From: Stenotrophomonas panacihumi | GTDB lineage: Bacteria; Pseudomonadota; Gammaproteobacteria; Xanthomonadales; Xanthomonadaceae | Length of the DNA stretch: 64,000 bases | Direction of reading: 5' to 3' | Assembly (NCBI RefSeq): GCF_001431645.1 | Contig: NZ_LLXU01000067.1 | Coordinates: 1 to 64,000 of the forward strand | Made by a program: the position numbers and the translations under genes | Shown here: in pieces, positions 43,017-52,775 of the stretch | Layout: the number at the start of each line of letters is the position of its first letter | Position numbering within the stretch: position 1 is the stretch's first letter | The notes under the pieces: generated by a model | Database searches by the model: none | Seen by the model: only the letters and a program-made list of their open reading frames with translations | What the model was told of the DNA's origin: nothing

Positions 43017-43661
43017 ATGACCCTACGTACAACCGGCATCGTGATTGCCGCCGCCCTGGCCGCCGGCCTGGGGCTGGTCGTCGCGCAGAAGGTGTTCACC
43101 GACCGCTCCGCCGCCACCGCCACGGACACCGTGGTGATGTACCCGCAATCGCGCGCCCTGCCCGATTTCAACCTGCGCCAGTCCGACGGCACCGCGCTGG
43201 TGCCCGGCGAGCTGCGCGGCCACTGGACGCTGGTGTTCATCGGCTTCCTGTCCTGCCCGGACGTGTGCCCCACCACCCTGGCCGACCTGGCCCGCGCCCA
43301 GCAGCAGTGGACGAACATCCCCGAAGGCCTGCGCCCGCGCGTGCTGTTCGTCTCCATCGACCCGGAGCGCGACAGCCCGGCGCGCGTGGGCGAATACGCC
43401 CATGCCTTCCACAAGGACACCCTGGCCGCCACCGCGGACGTGCCGGAGCTGGAGCGCTTCGCCACCGCGCTGGGCTTCGTGTTCCAGAAGGTGCCGGGCA
43501 AGCACATCGACGAAAACCCGAACGACTACAGCATGGATCACTCGGCCGGCATCGCCGTGCTCGACCCGCAGGGCCGCCTCGCCGGCCTGATCCGTCCGCC
43601 CTTCCAGCCGCAGGCCATTGCCGCGGACTTCACCCGCTTGACCCAGGCTGCCGCCCCATGA
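43017..43661 (+). CDS. SCO1/SenC family copper chaperone
   Basis: SCO proteins deliver copper to the CuA site of cytochrome c oxidase and act as thioredoxin-fold redox proteins. The 214-residue protein has an N-terminal membrane anchor (residues 6-24) and a periplasmic domain with the copper ligands CPDVC (CxxxC) and a distal His in YSMDHSAGI. Start ATG 43017 (MTLRTTGIV), after a GC-rich leader of about 120 bases. The stop overlaps the psd ATG (ATGA). Confidence 0.92.
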   Translation: MTLRTTGIVIAAALAAGLGLVVAQKVFTDRSAATATDTVVMYPQSRALPDFNLRQSDGTALVPGELRGHWTLVFIGFLSCPDVCPTTLADLARAQQQWTNIPEGLRPRVLFVSIDPERDSPARVGEYAHAFHKDTLAATADVPELERFATALGFVFQKVPGKHIDENPNDYSMDHSAGIAVLDPQGRLAGLIRPPFQPQAIAADFTRLTQAAAP

Positions 43662-44503
43662 ATTTCACCACTGCCTTGACCTACGCCCTGCCGCACCGCG
43701 CCCTGTCCTCGCTGGCGCGACGGCTGGCCTATTCGACGAACCCGCGCGTGAAGCAGTGGCTGATCGACACGGTCACCGAGAAGTTCAACGTCAACCTCGC
43801 CGAAGCCGCGCAGCCGGACCCGACTGCGTACCCATCGTTCAATGCGTTTTTCACCCGGGCCTTGAAGGAAGGCGCGCGCCGCGCCGAGCCGAACCCGCGC
43901 ACGCTGGTGATGCCGGCGGACGGGCGCATCAGCCAGCTGGGCGCGATCGTCGATGGCCGCATCTTCCAGGCCAAGGGGCAGTCGTTTACCGCCGCCGAGC
44001 TGCTCGGTGACGAGGCCTCGGCGCTGCCGTTCCGCGAGGGCCTGTTCGCCACGGTGTACCTGTCCCCGCGCGATTACCACCGCGTGCACATGCCGTGGAC
44101 CGGCACGCTGCGCGAGACGGTGCACGTGCCGGGCCGCTTGTTCAGCGTGGGCCCGGCCGCGGTGGCCGGCGTGCCGCGCCTGTTCGCGCGCAACGAGCGG
44201 CTGGTGTGCCACTTCGATACCGATTTCGGCCCGATGGCCTCGGTGATGGTGGGCGCGTTGCTGGTGTCCGGCGTGGAAACGGTGTGGAGCGGCGAGGAGA
44301 TCCCGGCCTACGGCGATAGCATCACCCGCAAGGACTATCGCGGCCAGGGCATCACGCTGGAGCGCTTCGCGGAGATGGCGCGCTTCAACTATGGCTCGAC
44401 GGTGGTCGTGCTGCTGCCGCCGGGCGTGGCGGAATTCGCGCCACAGCTGCAGGCCGAATCGGCGGTGCAGCTGGGCGAGGCGCTGGCGACGCTGCGCGGC
44501 TGA
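43658..44503 (+). CDS. psd: Phosphatidylserine decarboxylase proenzyme
   Basis: Makes phosphatidylethanolamine at the inner membrane. The 281-residue proenzyme has the catalytic blocks [11 protein letters not shown] and [14 protein letters not shown]. It cleaves itself at the GST motif ([12 protein letters not shown]), leaving Ser247 as the pyruvoyl group; the first residue of the usual LGST is Tyr here. Start ATG 43658 overlaps the SCO stop by 4 bases, so the two are translationally coupled. Confidence 0.96.
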   Translation: MNFTTALTYALPHRALSSLARRLAYSTNPRVKQWLIDTVTEKFNVNLAEAAQPDPTAYPSFNAFFTRALKEGARRAEPNPRTLVMPADGRISQLGAIVDGRIFQAKGQSFTAAELLGDEASALPFREGLFATVYLSPRDYHRVHMPWTGTLRETVHVPGRLFSVGPAAVAGVPRLFARNERLVCHFDTDFGPMASVMVGALLVSGVETVWSGEEIPAYGDSITRKDYRGQGITLERFAEMARFNYGSTVVVLLPPGVAEFAPQLQAESAVQLGEALATLRG

Positions 44504-44524
44504 AGAAGCCGCGCCCCGCCACGC

Positions 44525-46102
44525 TTATTTGTCGCAGCCCACCAGCTGGATGACCTGCCCCGGCTTCAGCGCATAGGCCGGCGCGCGCAGCTTGTTGGCC
44601 TTGGCCAGGTCCTTCAACTCGCACTGGTGCTTGTCGGCGATGCGGCCGAGCGTGTCGCCCTTGGCTACCTTGTAGCTGCGCACTTGTTTGGCCTTCGGCT
44701 TGGCCGGCGCCGGCTGGCCGGTGGCCACGGTGGTCGCCACGCCCGCCATCGGCGTCGCGCTACCCACCGCCACGCTGCCGGTGAACGACTGCGGTGAAGG
44801 CCGCACGATGGCCTGGTTGAGGTCGGCGCTGATCAGCGTGCGCGCCAGGTCCGCGCGCGGGCCCTTCACGCAGTAGCGGTTGTACAGGCCGACGATGCGC
44901 GTGGTCGCGTTGATCGTGGTGCCGCCGGGAATCCAGCCGTCCGGCTCGTAGCGCGGGTTGAGGTTGCGCAGCGCGCGCATGTAGCCATCGCGCGTGCCGG
45001 CGCTGCCCAGGCAGATGGTCAGCTCGTAAATCGTGGTCGAACGCGAGAGCGTCAGCGTGGCCGGCACCGCGTTGACCTTCGGCAGCTCCAGCCCGTACTG
45101 CTGCGGGTGCAGGAACAGCCACGCCGCGGCGATCACCATCGGCACGTAGTCCTTGGTCTCGGCCGGGAACTGGTCGTACACCGACTGGTCCCAGAAGCTG
45201 CGCCCGCCGGTGGCGCCGTATACGCGCGCCGCGCGGCCTTCGCCGCCGTTGTAGGCGGCCAGCGCCAGCTCGATGTTGCGGTTGAGCTCGCCCATGCGTT
45301 CGTTGAGGTAGGCGGCACTGGCCATCGCCGCGCTGCGCGGGTCGAAGCGGCTGTCAAAGCCGGTCTCGTCCACGCCCAGGCCGAAGCGGCGGCCGGTGGC
45401 CGGCATGAACTGCATCAGGCCGGCGGCGCCGGCGCGCGAGCTGGCATGCACGCGGCCGTTGGACTCCTTGGCCATGATGCCGAACAGCAGCGCTTCGGGC
45501 AGGCCGCGGCGCTGCCATTCCGGCCACATGACGCCGCGCAGGTTCTCGTAGTTCTCGTAGCTGGTGAGCAGCTGCGGGCGCAGGTCGGTGAGCCAGCGGC
45601 GGATGCCGGCCTGCACGGCGGCGTTGTATTCGACCATGGTGTCGAACTCGTGCCGGCGGTCGTTGAGCAGCGCCGCGGCGCGGGCGGCCTCGGGCACGTC
45701 GGCGGCCAGCGGACCGACATGGTCCGGGTCGGCTTCGAGCAAACCGTCGTCGGCGCCGTCATCGTCGTCCTGCTGCTGGGCGTCGGTGCTGGCCTTGAGC
45801 AGGCGCTTGTAGGTCGCCAGCATGGTGCCCATCTCGCAGCCGCGCTGCTGGGTGCAGGCGGTGATGACGTCCTCCATGTCCTCCAGCGCGGCATCGCTCT
45901 CGGCCTGGCCCTTGGGATCGGCGTTGCCGACCAGCACCTGGGCGTCGCGGTAGCGCTTCTCGGCGGCGGCCATCCGCGTCTGCAGGGCCTCGACCCGGGC
46001 TTCGTCGCGCTTGGACAGCGCCATGGCAGGGGGAACGACCGACAGCAGCGCCACGACGGCCAGCAGGGGCCACGGGCGCGGAACGGGGAACGGGAGCGGC
46101 AT
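44525..46102 (-). CDS. Membrane-bound lytic murein transglycosylase, MltD-like
   Basis: Cleaves the glycan strands of peptidoglycan. The 525-residue protein has a signal peptide (about 1-28, ending PPAMA-LSK), a helical region with an acidic Gln/Asp run near 109-119, and an SLT domain. Its catalytic Glu213 is in IMAKESNGR, followed by AGAAGLMQFMP and LAAYNGGEGR. One LysM module lies at the C-terminus (YKVAKGDTLGRIADKH, about 475-522). MltD of E. coli has the same order with two LysM repeats. Start ATG 46102. Divergent from the HerA-like gene. Confidence 0.9.
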   Translation of the reverse strand: MPLPFPVPRPWPLLAVVALLSVVPPAMALSKRDEARVEALQTRMAAAEKRYRDAQVLVGNADPKGQAESDAALEDMEDVITACTQQRGCEMGTMLATYKRLLKASTDAQQQDDDDGADDGLLEADPDHVGPLAADVPEAARAAALLNDRRHEFDTMVEYNAAVQAGIRRWLTDLRPQLLTSYENYENLRGVMWPEWQRRGLPEALLFGIMAKESNGRVHASSRAGAAGLMQFMPATGRRFGLGVDETGFDSRFDPRSAAMASAAYLNERMGELNRNIELALAAYNGGEGRAARVYGATGGRSFWDQSVYDQFPAETKDYVPMVIAAAWLFLHPQQYGLELPKVNAVPATLTLSRSTTIYELTICLGSAGTRDGYMRALRNLNPRYEPDGWIPGGTTINATTRIVGLYNRYCVKGPRADLARTLISADLNQAIVRPSPQSFTGSVAVGSATPMAGVATTVATGQPAPAKPKAKQVRSYKVAKGDTLGRIADKHQCELKDLAKANKLRAPAYALKPGQVIQLVGCDK

Positions 46103-46238
46103 CTTTCGACTACGGCGGCGACGAGGTCTGGCAGGTTAGCCGCGGCCCGCGCGCCGGGGCAAGGCGCGCCGCGGGACGGGTACAGTGCAACGTCAGCCAG
46201 CGCCGTAGAATCGGCGCAACTTGAATGCGAGGCATGCC

Positions 46239-47747
46239 ATGGATCCGATCCTGCTGGGCAAGGGCGTCACCGACGACATCGCCGTGGTCCTCCAGCCCCG
46301 GCTGGGCAATCGCCACGGCCTGGTGGCCGGCGCCACCGGCACCGGCAAGACGGTGACCCTGATGACCCTGGCCGAGGGCTTCTCGCGGATCGGCGTGCCG
46401 GTGTTCCTGGCCGACGTGAAGGGCGACGTCGCCGGCCTGGCCGTGGCCGGCGACGGCAACGACAAGCTGCGCCAGCGCGCCGCCGAGATCGGCGTGGCCG
46501 ACTACGCCCCCGCCGCCAGCCCGGTGGTGTTCTGGGACCTCTACGGCCAGCTCGGCCACCCGGTGCGCACCACCGTCAGCGAGATGGGCCCCACCCTGCT
46601 CGCCCGCATCCTCGAACTCAACGACACCCAGGCCGGCGTGCTGGACATCGTGTTCAAGCTGGCCGACGACCGCGGCCTGCTGCTGCTCGACCTGGACGAC
46701 CTGCGCGCCCTGCTCAACCTGGTGGTGGAAGACCGCAAGGAGATCTCCACCGAATACGGTCTGGTCAGCGCCCCGTCGGTGGCGGCGATCCAGCGCGCCC
46801 TGCTGCGGCTGGCGCAGGACGGCGGCGAAGGCTTCTTCGGCGAGCCGGCACTGGCGCTGGAAGACCTGATGCGCACGACGACGGACGGCCGCGGAGTGAT
46901 CGGCATCCTCGCCGCCGCGCAGCTGGTGCTCAAGCCGCGGCTGTATTCGACCTTCCTGCTGTGGCTGCTCTCCGAACTGTTCGAGCGGCTGCCGGAAGTG
47001 GGCGACCTGGACAAACCCAAGCTGGTGTTCGTGTTCGACGAGGCGCACCTGCTGTTCGACGATGCGCCGCCCGCGCTGGTGCAGCGCATCGAGCAGGTGG
47101 TGCGCCTGATCCGTTCCAAGGGCGTGGGCGTGTACTTCTGCTCGCAGTTCCCCGACGACGTGCCGGCCAACATCCTCGGCCAGCTCGGCAACCGCGTGCA
47201 GCACGCGCTGCGCGCCTATACGCCGCGCGACCAGAAGGCGGTGAAGACGGCCGCGGAAACCTTCGTGGCCAATCCCAGGCTCGACGTCGCCAGCGCGATC
47301 TCCAGCCTGGGCACCGGCGAGGCGCTGGTCTCCACGCTGCAGGACAAGGGCGTGCCGATGCCGGTGGAGCAGACGCTGATCGCCCCGCCGCGTTGCCGCA
47401 TGGGCGCCATCACCGACGCCGAACGCACGCAGGTGCGCGCGGGCAGCCCGGTCGGCGGCAAGTACGACACCGCGGTGAATCGCGAATCGGCGGCGGAGAT
47501 GCTGTCCAAGCGGGCCCAGGCGCAGGTCGCCAAGGCCGACGCGCCGCCGGCGCGCGGGCCGGAGCAGGACGCGGCCGCCGGCAACGAATGGGGCCAGGCG
47601 GTGAAGGACGCGGTGTTCGGCACCAAGCGTCGCCAAGGCTTGCTGGAGACGATGGCCAAGCAGACCACGCGCACGGTGGGCAGCAAGCTCGGCCAGCAGA
47701 TCGTGCGCGGCATCCTCGGCGGCATCTTCGGCGGCGGCAAGCGCTGA
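46239..47747 (+). CDS. HerA-like ATPase, DUF853 family
   Basis: This 502-residue P-loop ATPase has Walker A GATGTGKT (31-38), Walker B KLVFVFDEAHLLF, and the family blocks FLADVKGDVAGLA and FCSQFPDDVPANILGQLGNR. The C-terminal part is a Gln/Ala/Lys linker ending in a Gly-rich tail (GGIFGGGKR). These ATPases resemble the DNA translocase HerA and the E. coli YjgR protein; the physiological role is not established. Start ATG 46239 with GAGG about 7 bases upstream. A TAGAAT (46206-46211) may be its -10 box. Confidence 0.88.
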   Translation: MDPILLGKGVTDDIAVVLQPRLGNRHGLVAGATGTGKTVTLMTLAEGFSRIGVPVFLADVKGDVAGLAVAGDGNDKLRQRAAEIGVADYAPAASPVVFWDLYGQLGHPVRTTVSEMGPTLLARILELNDTQAGVLDIVFKLADDRGLLLLDLDDLRALLNLVVEDRKEISTEYGLVSAPSVAAIQRALLRLAQDGGEGFFGEPALALEDLMRTTTDGRGVIGILAAAQLVLKPRLYSTFLLWLLSELFERLPEVGDLDKPKLVFVFDEAHLLFDDAPPALVQRIEQVVRLIRSKGVGVYFCSQFPDDVPANILGQLGNRVQHALRAYTPRDQKAVKTAAETFVANPRLDVASAISSLGTGEALVSTLQDKGVPMPVEQTLIAPPRCRMGAITDAERTQVRAGSPVGGKYDTAVNRESAAEMLSKRAQAQVAKADAPPARGPEQDAAAGNEWGQAVKDAVFGTKRRQGLLETMAKQTTRTVGSKLGQQIVRGILGGIFGGGKR

Positions 47748-47831
47748 CGGACGCGGCGCCCGGCACCATTGCGCGCGCCGGGCGCGTGCCAGCACAATCC
47801 GGACGGACAACGACCGCTCAGGGGGAGCGTC

Positions 47832-49112
47832 ATGGAAGATCGTCGTAAGCGGACCGGCCGCCAGGGTGGCGCACCGGAACCGTTCTGGTCGCGTCTGCCC
47901 GCGATCGCGCTGTATCCGATCCACGGCGCCGCGCTGTGGTCGCTGATCGCATTGAGCCTGTGCGCGCTGTTGTCGCTGCTGCCCGGTATCGGCGGGATCC
48001 TGGGCCTGGTCGTCTCGCTGGCCACCTACCGTTATGCGTTCGAGGTGCTGCGGCACACTGCCAACGGACATCCCGACGCCCCGAACTACGGGCTGGAACT
48101 GAGCGACGGCGCGATCTGGCGCCTGTTCGTGTTGATCATCCTGGCCGCGGCCGGCGTGATGTTCGTGGCGATGTTCACCCGCAGCGGCGCCCTCGCCCTG
48201 ATGGCGCTCGGCGCCGTCGTGCTGTTGATGCCCGGCTCGGTGATCTCGCTGGCCATGGACGGCAGCCTGCTGCGCGCGCTCAACCCGATGGTGCCGCTCG
48301 GCCTGGCCCTGCGCATCGGCTGGCCGTACCTGGCCGCGGTGTGCCTGCTGTTCGTGATCCTGGCCAGCTCGATGACCGCCGCGGTATGGCTCAGCCGCTA
48401 CATGCCGCCGCTGGTCAGCCACCTCACCGTGAACTTCATGGTGACCTGGGGCCTGTTCTCGGTGTTCCACCTGCTGGGCTACCTGGTGTTCCAGTACCAC
48501 GAGGCGCTCGGCTTCGAGCCGGAAGCCCTGCAGGACACCCGCCGCGCCGATCCCGACCAGCGCCTGCTCGACGAAGCCGAGGGCCACGTGCGCGACGGCC
48601 ATCCGCGCGAGGCGCGCGAGGTGCTGCGCGGGGCGATCAAGGGCCGCGCGGTGTCGCTGGGCGTACATGAGCTGTACCAGCGCCTGCTGCGCCAGGAAGG
48701 CGCCTCGCCGGAGCTGCACGACCACGCGCAGCTGTACATCAGCCGGCTCGTCGCCGAGAAGCAGGAACGCCGCGCCCTGGCGATCCTGCGCGAGATGCTG
48801 GAAATCGAACCGGACTTCACGCCGGCGCAGGTGGAACAGGCGATGTCGCTGGTGGATCGCGCGCGCCTGGGCGGCCAGCACCAGCTCACCGTGGATGCCC
48901 TGCGGGCGATGGTGCGCAAGTGGCCGCGGCGCGAGGAATCCGCGCAGTGGGCGCTCGATGCCGCGCTGCTGCTGGCCGAACGCTATGGCCGCGACGACGA
49001 GGCGCGGGCACTGCTGGAGACCGCGCTGATCAGCTGCGAAAACGAGGAAGTGCGGCGCCGCCTGCAGACCGCGCTGGCGGCCATCACCTCCACCGCCTCG
49101 CCGACGGCCTGA
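47832..49112 (+). CDS. Multi-pass membrane protein with C-terminal helical-repeat domain
   Basis: I do not recognise a named family. The 426-residue protein has about five or six membrane helices between residues 25 and 220 (for example ALWSLIALSLCALLSLLPG and LFVLIILAAAGVMFVAMF). A soluble part of about 190 residues follows, made of amphipathic helix pairs resembling TPRs (EAREVLRGAIKGRAV, ALAILREMLEIEPDFTPAQ, EARALLETALI). Start ATG 47832 has GGGGGAG upstream. It ends 4 bases from the convergent rhomboid gene, whose product has the same membrane-plus-repeat layout. Confidence 0.75.
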   Translation: MEDRRKRTGRQGGAPEPFWSRLPAIALYPIHGAALWSLIALSLCALLSLLPGIGGILGLVVSLATYRYAFEVLRHTANGHPDAPNYGLELSDGAIWRLFVLIILAAAGVMFVAMFTRSGALALMALGAVVLLMPGSVISLAMDGSLLRALNPMVPLGLALRIGWPYLAAVCLLFVILASSMTAAVWLSRYMPPLVSHLTVNFMVTWGLFSVFHLLGYLVFQYHEALGFEPEALQDTRRADPDQRLLDEAEGHVRDGHPREAREVLRGAIKGRAVSLGVHELYQRLLRQEGASPELHDHAQLYISRLVAEKQERRALAILREMLEIEPDFTPAQVEQAMSLVDRARLGGQHQLTVDALRAMVRKWPRREESAQWALDAALLLAERYGRDDEARALLETALISCENEEVRRRLQTALAAITSTASPTA

Positions 49113-49116
49113 CCCT

Positions 49117-50568
49117 TCAGAGGTTGTCCAGCAGGAAGCGCGCCTTGGTCGCCTGCGGCTGGTCCGGGAAGGCCTGCAGCAGGTGGGCCAGCAGGCGCTG
49201 CTGATCGCCGGACTGGCGCGCGCCGTGCGCGAGCGCCAGCTTCAGCCACAGCTGGGCCTGGGCATCCCGCGGCCCGCCCTCGCCTTCCAACGACAACAGC
49301 CGCTCGGCCTCCTGCAGGTGGCCCAGGGCGATCCACTGCGAAGCCAGCACGCTGCGCACATCGGCCGGCAGCGCGACGCCGTCGCCCGGCAGCGTCTGTG
49401 CCAGCCCCCACTGCGCCTGCACCTGCGCGGCGTTCGTCGCGGGCAGCCGCAGCAAGGTGAGCGCGCGCTCGCGCAGGAACTGGGTCTGGCCCGCGTTGCG
49501 CGCGAGCCGGCAGCGCGCCAGCGCCACGTCGAAACTTTGCGGCTGTTCGGCCGCCAACTCGGCCAGCAGCGATTCGGCCTCGGTGTTTTCCATGCGCCCG
49601 AGGTGGCGCTGCGCGCGCGCCCAACGGTCGTCCACCACCACGGCCGGGGTATCGAGCAGGAAGGCCGGCCGCGTCTGCTTCGTCCATACCAGCAGCGCGC
49701 CCATCAGCGCGCCGGTCACCAGCCCGCCGGCATGCGCCTCGAAGGCGACGCGCGCGTCGTCCTGCGAGAGCAGGTTGAACACTTCCCAGCCCAGCCACAG
49801 CGGAAACAGCAGGATGGCCGGGGCGCGCACGTAGTTGAACACCACCCAGAACCAGTAGAAGAAGCGCACCGGCTGGCGTCCCCACACCGCGCAGAACGCG
49901 CCCATCATCGCGGCGATCGCGCCGGACGCCCCCAGCCCGCCGCCGTATTCGCCCCAGCGCCACAGCACGCTCGCCGCGGCCGAGCCATAGGCGCCCACCA
50001 CGTACACGCCCAGCAGCCACCCCGGGCCGATCGCCCCTTCCAGCAGCAGGCCGAGCGCGACGAGGAACAACATGTTGCCGATCAGGTGCATGGGGTCGGC
50101 ATGCAGGAACGCGGCGGTGAGCATGCGGTGCGGCGACCACTCCGAGCCGCGCTGCATGTGGCGCAGGGTGAAGATGGCATCCAGGCGGCGGTCGAACTCG
50201 GCGCGCAACGGGCGCCAGCGTGCCTGCGCATCCTCATCCTCGCCCGGCGCGTGTTGGGCCAGGCGTGCACGGAAGCCGAGGTCGTTCACCGCCGCCGTGG
50301 CCAGTTGCCCCCACTGCGCATCCTCGTCTTCGTCATCCAGCGCCTGCACCTCGTCGCCGCGGCCGCTGTCGAGCAGGTATTGGCGATAGGCGGGCATCTC
50401 CTGTTCGGCCAGGCCAGAATCCAGGTAGTAGCGTTGTGCCTGCCCCATCGCCCGGGTGTCGCCGGACTGCGCGCCGAAGAACACGATCACGTTGGCCAGC
50501 AGCAGCAAGGTGGTCATCCAGGGCCAGGTGGCCAAGGTGAGCGGCTTGTGCAAAGGCAGGATCAACAT
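49117..50568 (-). CDS. Rhomboid family intramembrane serine protease with TPR-like tail
   Basis: This 483-residue rhomboid has the catalytic dyad Ser215 in [11 protein letters not shown] (GxSG) and His279 in [11 protein letters not shown], and the HxxxN pair (His161, Asn165) in [12 protein letters not shown]. Between the first helix (about 17-35) and the rest of the core there is an acidic insertion of about 110 residues ([15 protein letters not shown]). After the core come about 180 residues of helical repeats. The substrate is unknown. Two ATGs lie close (50577, 50568); the second has GGGGA 9 bases upstream and is chosen. Confidence 0.88.
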   Translation of the reverse strand: MLILPLHKPLTLATWPWMTTLLLLANVIVFFGAQSGDTRAMGQAQRYYLDSGLAEQEMPAYRQYLLDSGRGDEVQALDDEDEDAQWGQLATAAVNDLGFRARLAQHAPGEDEDAQARWRPLRAEFDRRLDAIFTLRHMQRGSEWSPHRMLTAAFLHADPMHLIGNMLFLVALGLLLEGAIGPGWLLGVYVVGAYGSAAASVLWRWGEYGGGLGASGAIAAMMGAFCAVWGRQPVRFFYWFWVVFNYVRAPAILLFPLWLGWEVFNLLSQDDARVAFEAHAGGLVTGALMGALLVWTKQTRPAFLLDTPAVVVDDRWARAQRHLGRMENTEAESLLAELAAEQPQSFDVALARCRLARNAGQTQFLRERALTLLRLPATNAAQVQAQWGLAQTLPGDGVALPADVRSVLASQWIALGHLQEAERLLSLEGEGGPRDAQAQLWLKLALAHGARQSGDQQRLLAHLLQAFPDQPQATKARFLLDNL

Positions 50569-50678
50569 CGGCAACATCCCCTGTCGGCGCGAAGCAGGCA
50601 GCTTCGACGATCGGCCGGGCGACATGCAAGCCGCGCCGCGCTAGCATCCCCTCCCCCGTGGCCGCCCCCGTTCCTGGC

Positions 50679-51179
50679 ATGACCCGCTGGCGTCCCCCCG
50701 CAGAGAAAAGCACCGCGCTCATCACCGCCGCCGGCCACGCCCGGCTCAAGGCCGAGCTCGACGAGCTGTGGCGCGTACGCCGGCCGGAAGTGGTCAAGGC
50801 GCTGGCCGCCGCGGCGGCGGAAGGCGATCGCTCGGAGAACGCCGAGTACACCTATCGCAAGAAGCAGCTGGGCGAGATCGACCGGCGCGTGCGCTACCTC
50901 AGCAAGCGGCTGGAGGCGTTGCGGGTGGTGGATACGCGGCCGAGCGACCCGCAGGCGGTGTTCTTCGGGGCGCGCGTGGAGCTGGAGCGGGTCAGCGACG
51001 GCGAGCTGCTGCGCTACCGCATCGTCGGGCCGGACGAAACCGATGCCGCGCAGGGCTGGATCAGCATCGATTCGCCGATGGCGCGGGCGCTGTTGAAGAA
51101 GCGCGTGGACGACGAGTTCGAGGTGATGCTGCCGGGCGGCATGACCCGCTTCGTGATCGTGGAAGTCGATTACGCGTGA
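50679..51179 (+). CDS. greB: Transcription elongation factor GreB
   Basis: Rescues backtracked RNA polymerase by stimulating transcript cleavage. The 166-residue protein has the N-terminal coiled coil with the acidic tip [19 protein letters not shown] that reaches the active site, and the C-terminal FKBP-like domain ([16 protein letters not shown]). The [20 protein letters not shown] block is of the GreB type. Start ATG 50679; a GTG at 50658 would add seven residues. Followed by a REP-like element before the convergent rimO. Confidence 0.93.
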   Translation: MTRWRPPAEKSTALITAAGHARLKAELDELWRVRRPEVVKALAAAAAEGDRSENAEYTYRKKQLGEIDRRVRYLSKRLEALRVVDTRPSDPQAVFFGARVELERVSDGELLRYRIVGPDETDAAQGWISIDSPMARALLKKRVDDEFEVMLPGGMTRFVIVEVDYA

Positions 51180-51204
51180 AGTGCGCCGCGACCGGGTGAT
51201 CCGC

Positions 51205-51236
51205 GGTCGCGGCTGAAGCCGCTCCCGCAGGGAGCG
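51205..51236 (-). repeat. REP-like palindromic repeat, copy 2
   Basis: On the minus strand this reads GGGAGCGGCTTCAGCCGCGA followed by CC, sharing the core GCGGCTTCAGCCGCGACC with copy 1 at 35241. It has two hairpins: GCGGCT/AGCCGC (51209-51214 with 51217-51222) and CGCTCCC/GGGAGCG (51220-51226 with 51230-51236). Located between convergent greB and rimO. Confidence 0.7.
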
Positions 51237-51248
51237 GCGCGCGGCGGA

Positions 51249-52607
51249 TTACACCATCGCCAGCGGCAGCGGCTTGCGCGCCGGTTCCAGCGCATCGCCG
51301 AACAAATCGTGCTCGTCGCTCTCGGTGATCTCCACCTGCACGAAGTCACCCGGGCGCAGGCCCATTTCCTCGCCGTTCTGGATGTGCACCAGGCCGTCGA
51401 TCTCCGGCGCGTCGGCGCGCGAACGCGCCACCGCGATGCCGTCCTCCAGGCCATCCACCAGGCACTGCTGCACGGTGCCGACCTTGGCCTCCAGGCGCGC
51501 GGCGGAAATGGCGGCCTGGCGTTCCATGAAACGGGCCAGGCGCTCCTGCTTCACTTCCTCCGGCACCGGGTCGGGCAGCGCGTTGGCGCTGGCGCCTTCC
51601 ACCGGCGAGTAGGCGAACGCGCCGACGCGATCCAGCTGCGCCTCGTCGAGGAAGTCCAGCAGCGCTTCGAACTCGGCTTCGGTCTCGCCGGGGAAGCCGA
51701 CGATGAAGGTCGAACGCAGGGTGATGTCCGGGCAGATCTGCCGCCAGCGCAGCACGCGCTCGAGGGTTTTATCCACGGCGCCCGGCCGCTTCATCAGCTT
51801 GAGGATGCGCGGGCTGGCGTGCTGGAACGGGATGTCCAGGTACGGAAGGATCTTCCCTTCGGCCATGAGCGGCACCACGTCGTCCACGTGCGGGTACGGA
51901 TAGACGTAGTGCAGGCGCGTCCACACCTTCAGCTCGGACAGCCCTTCGCACAGCGCCTTCATGCGCGTGGCGTACTGGCGGCCCTGCCAGGTCTTCTCTG
52001 CGTACTTCAGGTCCACGCCGTAGGCGGAAGTGTCCTGCGAGACGACCAGCAGTTCCTTGACGCCGCCGCGCACCAGCCGCTCGGCCTCGCGCAGCACGTC
52101 GTCCACCGGGCGCGAGACCAGGTCGCCGCGCATCGAAGGAATGATGCAGAAGCTGCAGCGATGGTTGCAGCCTTCGGAAATCTTCAGGTACGCGTAGTGG
52201 CGCGGGGTCAGCTTGATGCCGTAGTCCGGCACCAGGTCCACGAACGGGTTGTGCTGCGGCGGCAGCGCGGCGTGCACCGCCTCCATCACCGTGGCGTAGT
52301 CCTGCGGGCCGGAGACGGAGAGCACGTCCGGGTACTGCTCGCGGATCAGCGCCGAGTTCTTGCCCAGGCAGCCGGTGACGATGACCTTGCCGTTCTCGTT
52401 CATCGCCTCGCCGATGGCGTCGAGCGATTCGGCCACGGCCGAGTCGATGAAGCCACAGGTGTTGACCACCACCACGTCGGCGGCGTCATAGCTGGGGACG
52501 ATGTCATAACCCTCGACCCGCAGCTGGGTGAGGATGCGTTCGGAATCGACGAGCGCTTTCGGACAGCCAAGGCTGACGAAGCCGACTTTGGGGTTCGACT
52601 GGGACAT
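51249..52607 (-). CDS. rimO: Ribosomal protein S12 methylthiotransferase
   Basis: Adds a methylthio group to an aspartate of S12. The 452-residue radical-SAM enzyme has the N-terminal MTTase domain with cluster ligands Cys15, Cys51 and Cys80, the radical-SAM motif CNHRCSFC (Cys147, 151, 154), and the C-terminal TRAM domain ([20 protein letters not shown]). [13 protein letters not shown] is the RimO-type N-terminus, distinct from MiaB. Start ATG 52607, with a TATAAT about 53 bases upstream. Confidence 0.97.
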   Translation of the reverse strand: MSQSNPKVGFVSLGCPKALVDSERILTQLRVEGYDIVPSYDAADVVVVNTCGFIDSAVAESLDAIGEAMNENGKVIVTGCLGKNSALIREQYPDVLSVSGPQDYATVMEAVHAALPPQHNPFVDLVPDYGIKLTPRHYAYLKISEGCNHRCSFCIIPSMRGDLVSRPVDDVLREAERLVRGGVKELLVVSQDTSAYGVDLKYAEKTWQGRQYATRMKALCEGLSELKVWTRLHYVYPYPHVDDVVPLMAEGKILPYLDIPFQHASPRILKLMKRPGAVDKTLERVLRWRQICPDITLRSTFIVGFPGETEAEFEALLDFLDEAQLDRVGAFAYSPVEGASANALPDPVPEEVKQERLARFMERQAAISAARLEAKVGTVQQCLVDGLEDGIAVARSRADAPEIDGLVHIQNGEEMGLRPGDFVQVEITESDEHDLFGDALEPARKPLPLAMV

Positions 52608-52659
52608 GCGGGGGTCTGGGGGCCTGGGTGAGGAACGGCCTGGGGCCTGGGCGGGCCGG

Positions 52660-52689
52660 ATTATAGCCGGCCGCGCGCGGGCGCCCTGA
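52660..52689 (-). promoter_or_regulatory. Predicted promoter of rimO
   Basis: On the minus strand a perfect TATAAT (52660-52665) preceded by TTCAGG (52684-52689 region, 18-19 base spacer, weak -35). Confidence 0.4.
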
Positions 52690-52775
52690 ACGCCAGCGGC
52701 CAGACTCCGTCACCCCTGCGAACAGGCAAGGCTTCCATAATGGAGATCCCCCATTCATTAGCCGAGGACATTCCC

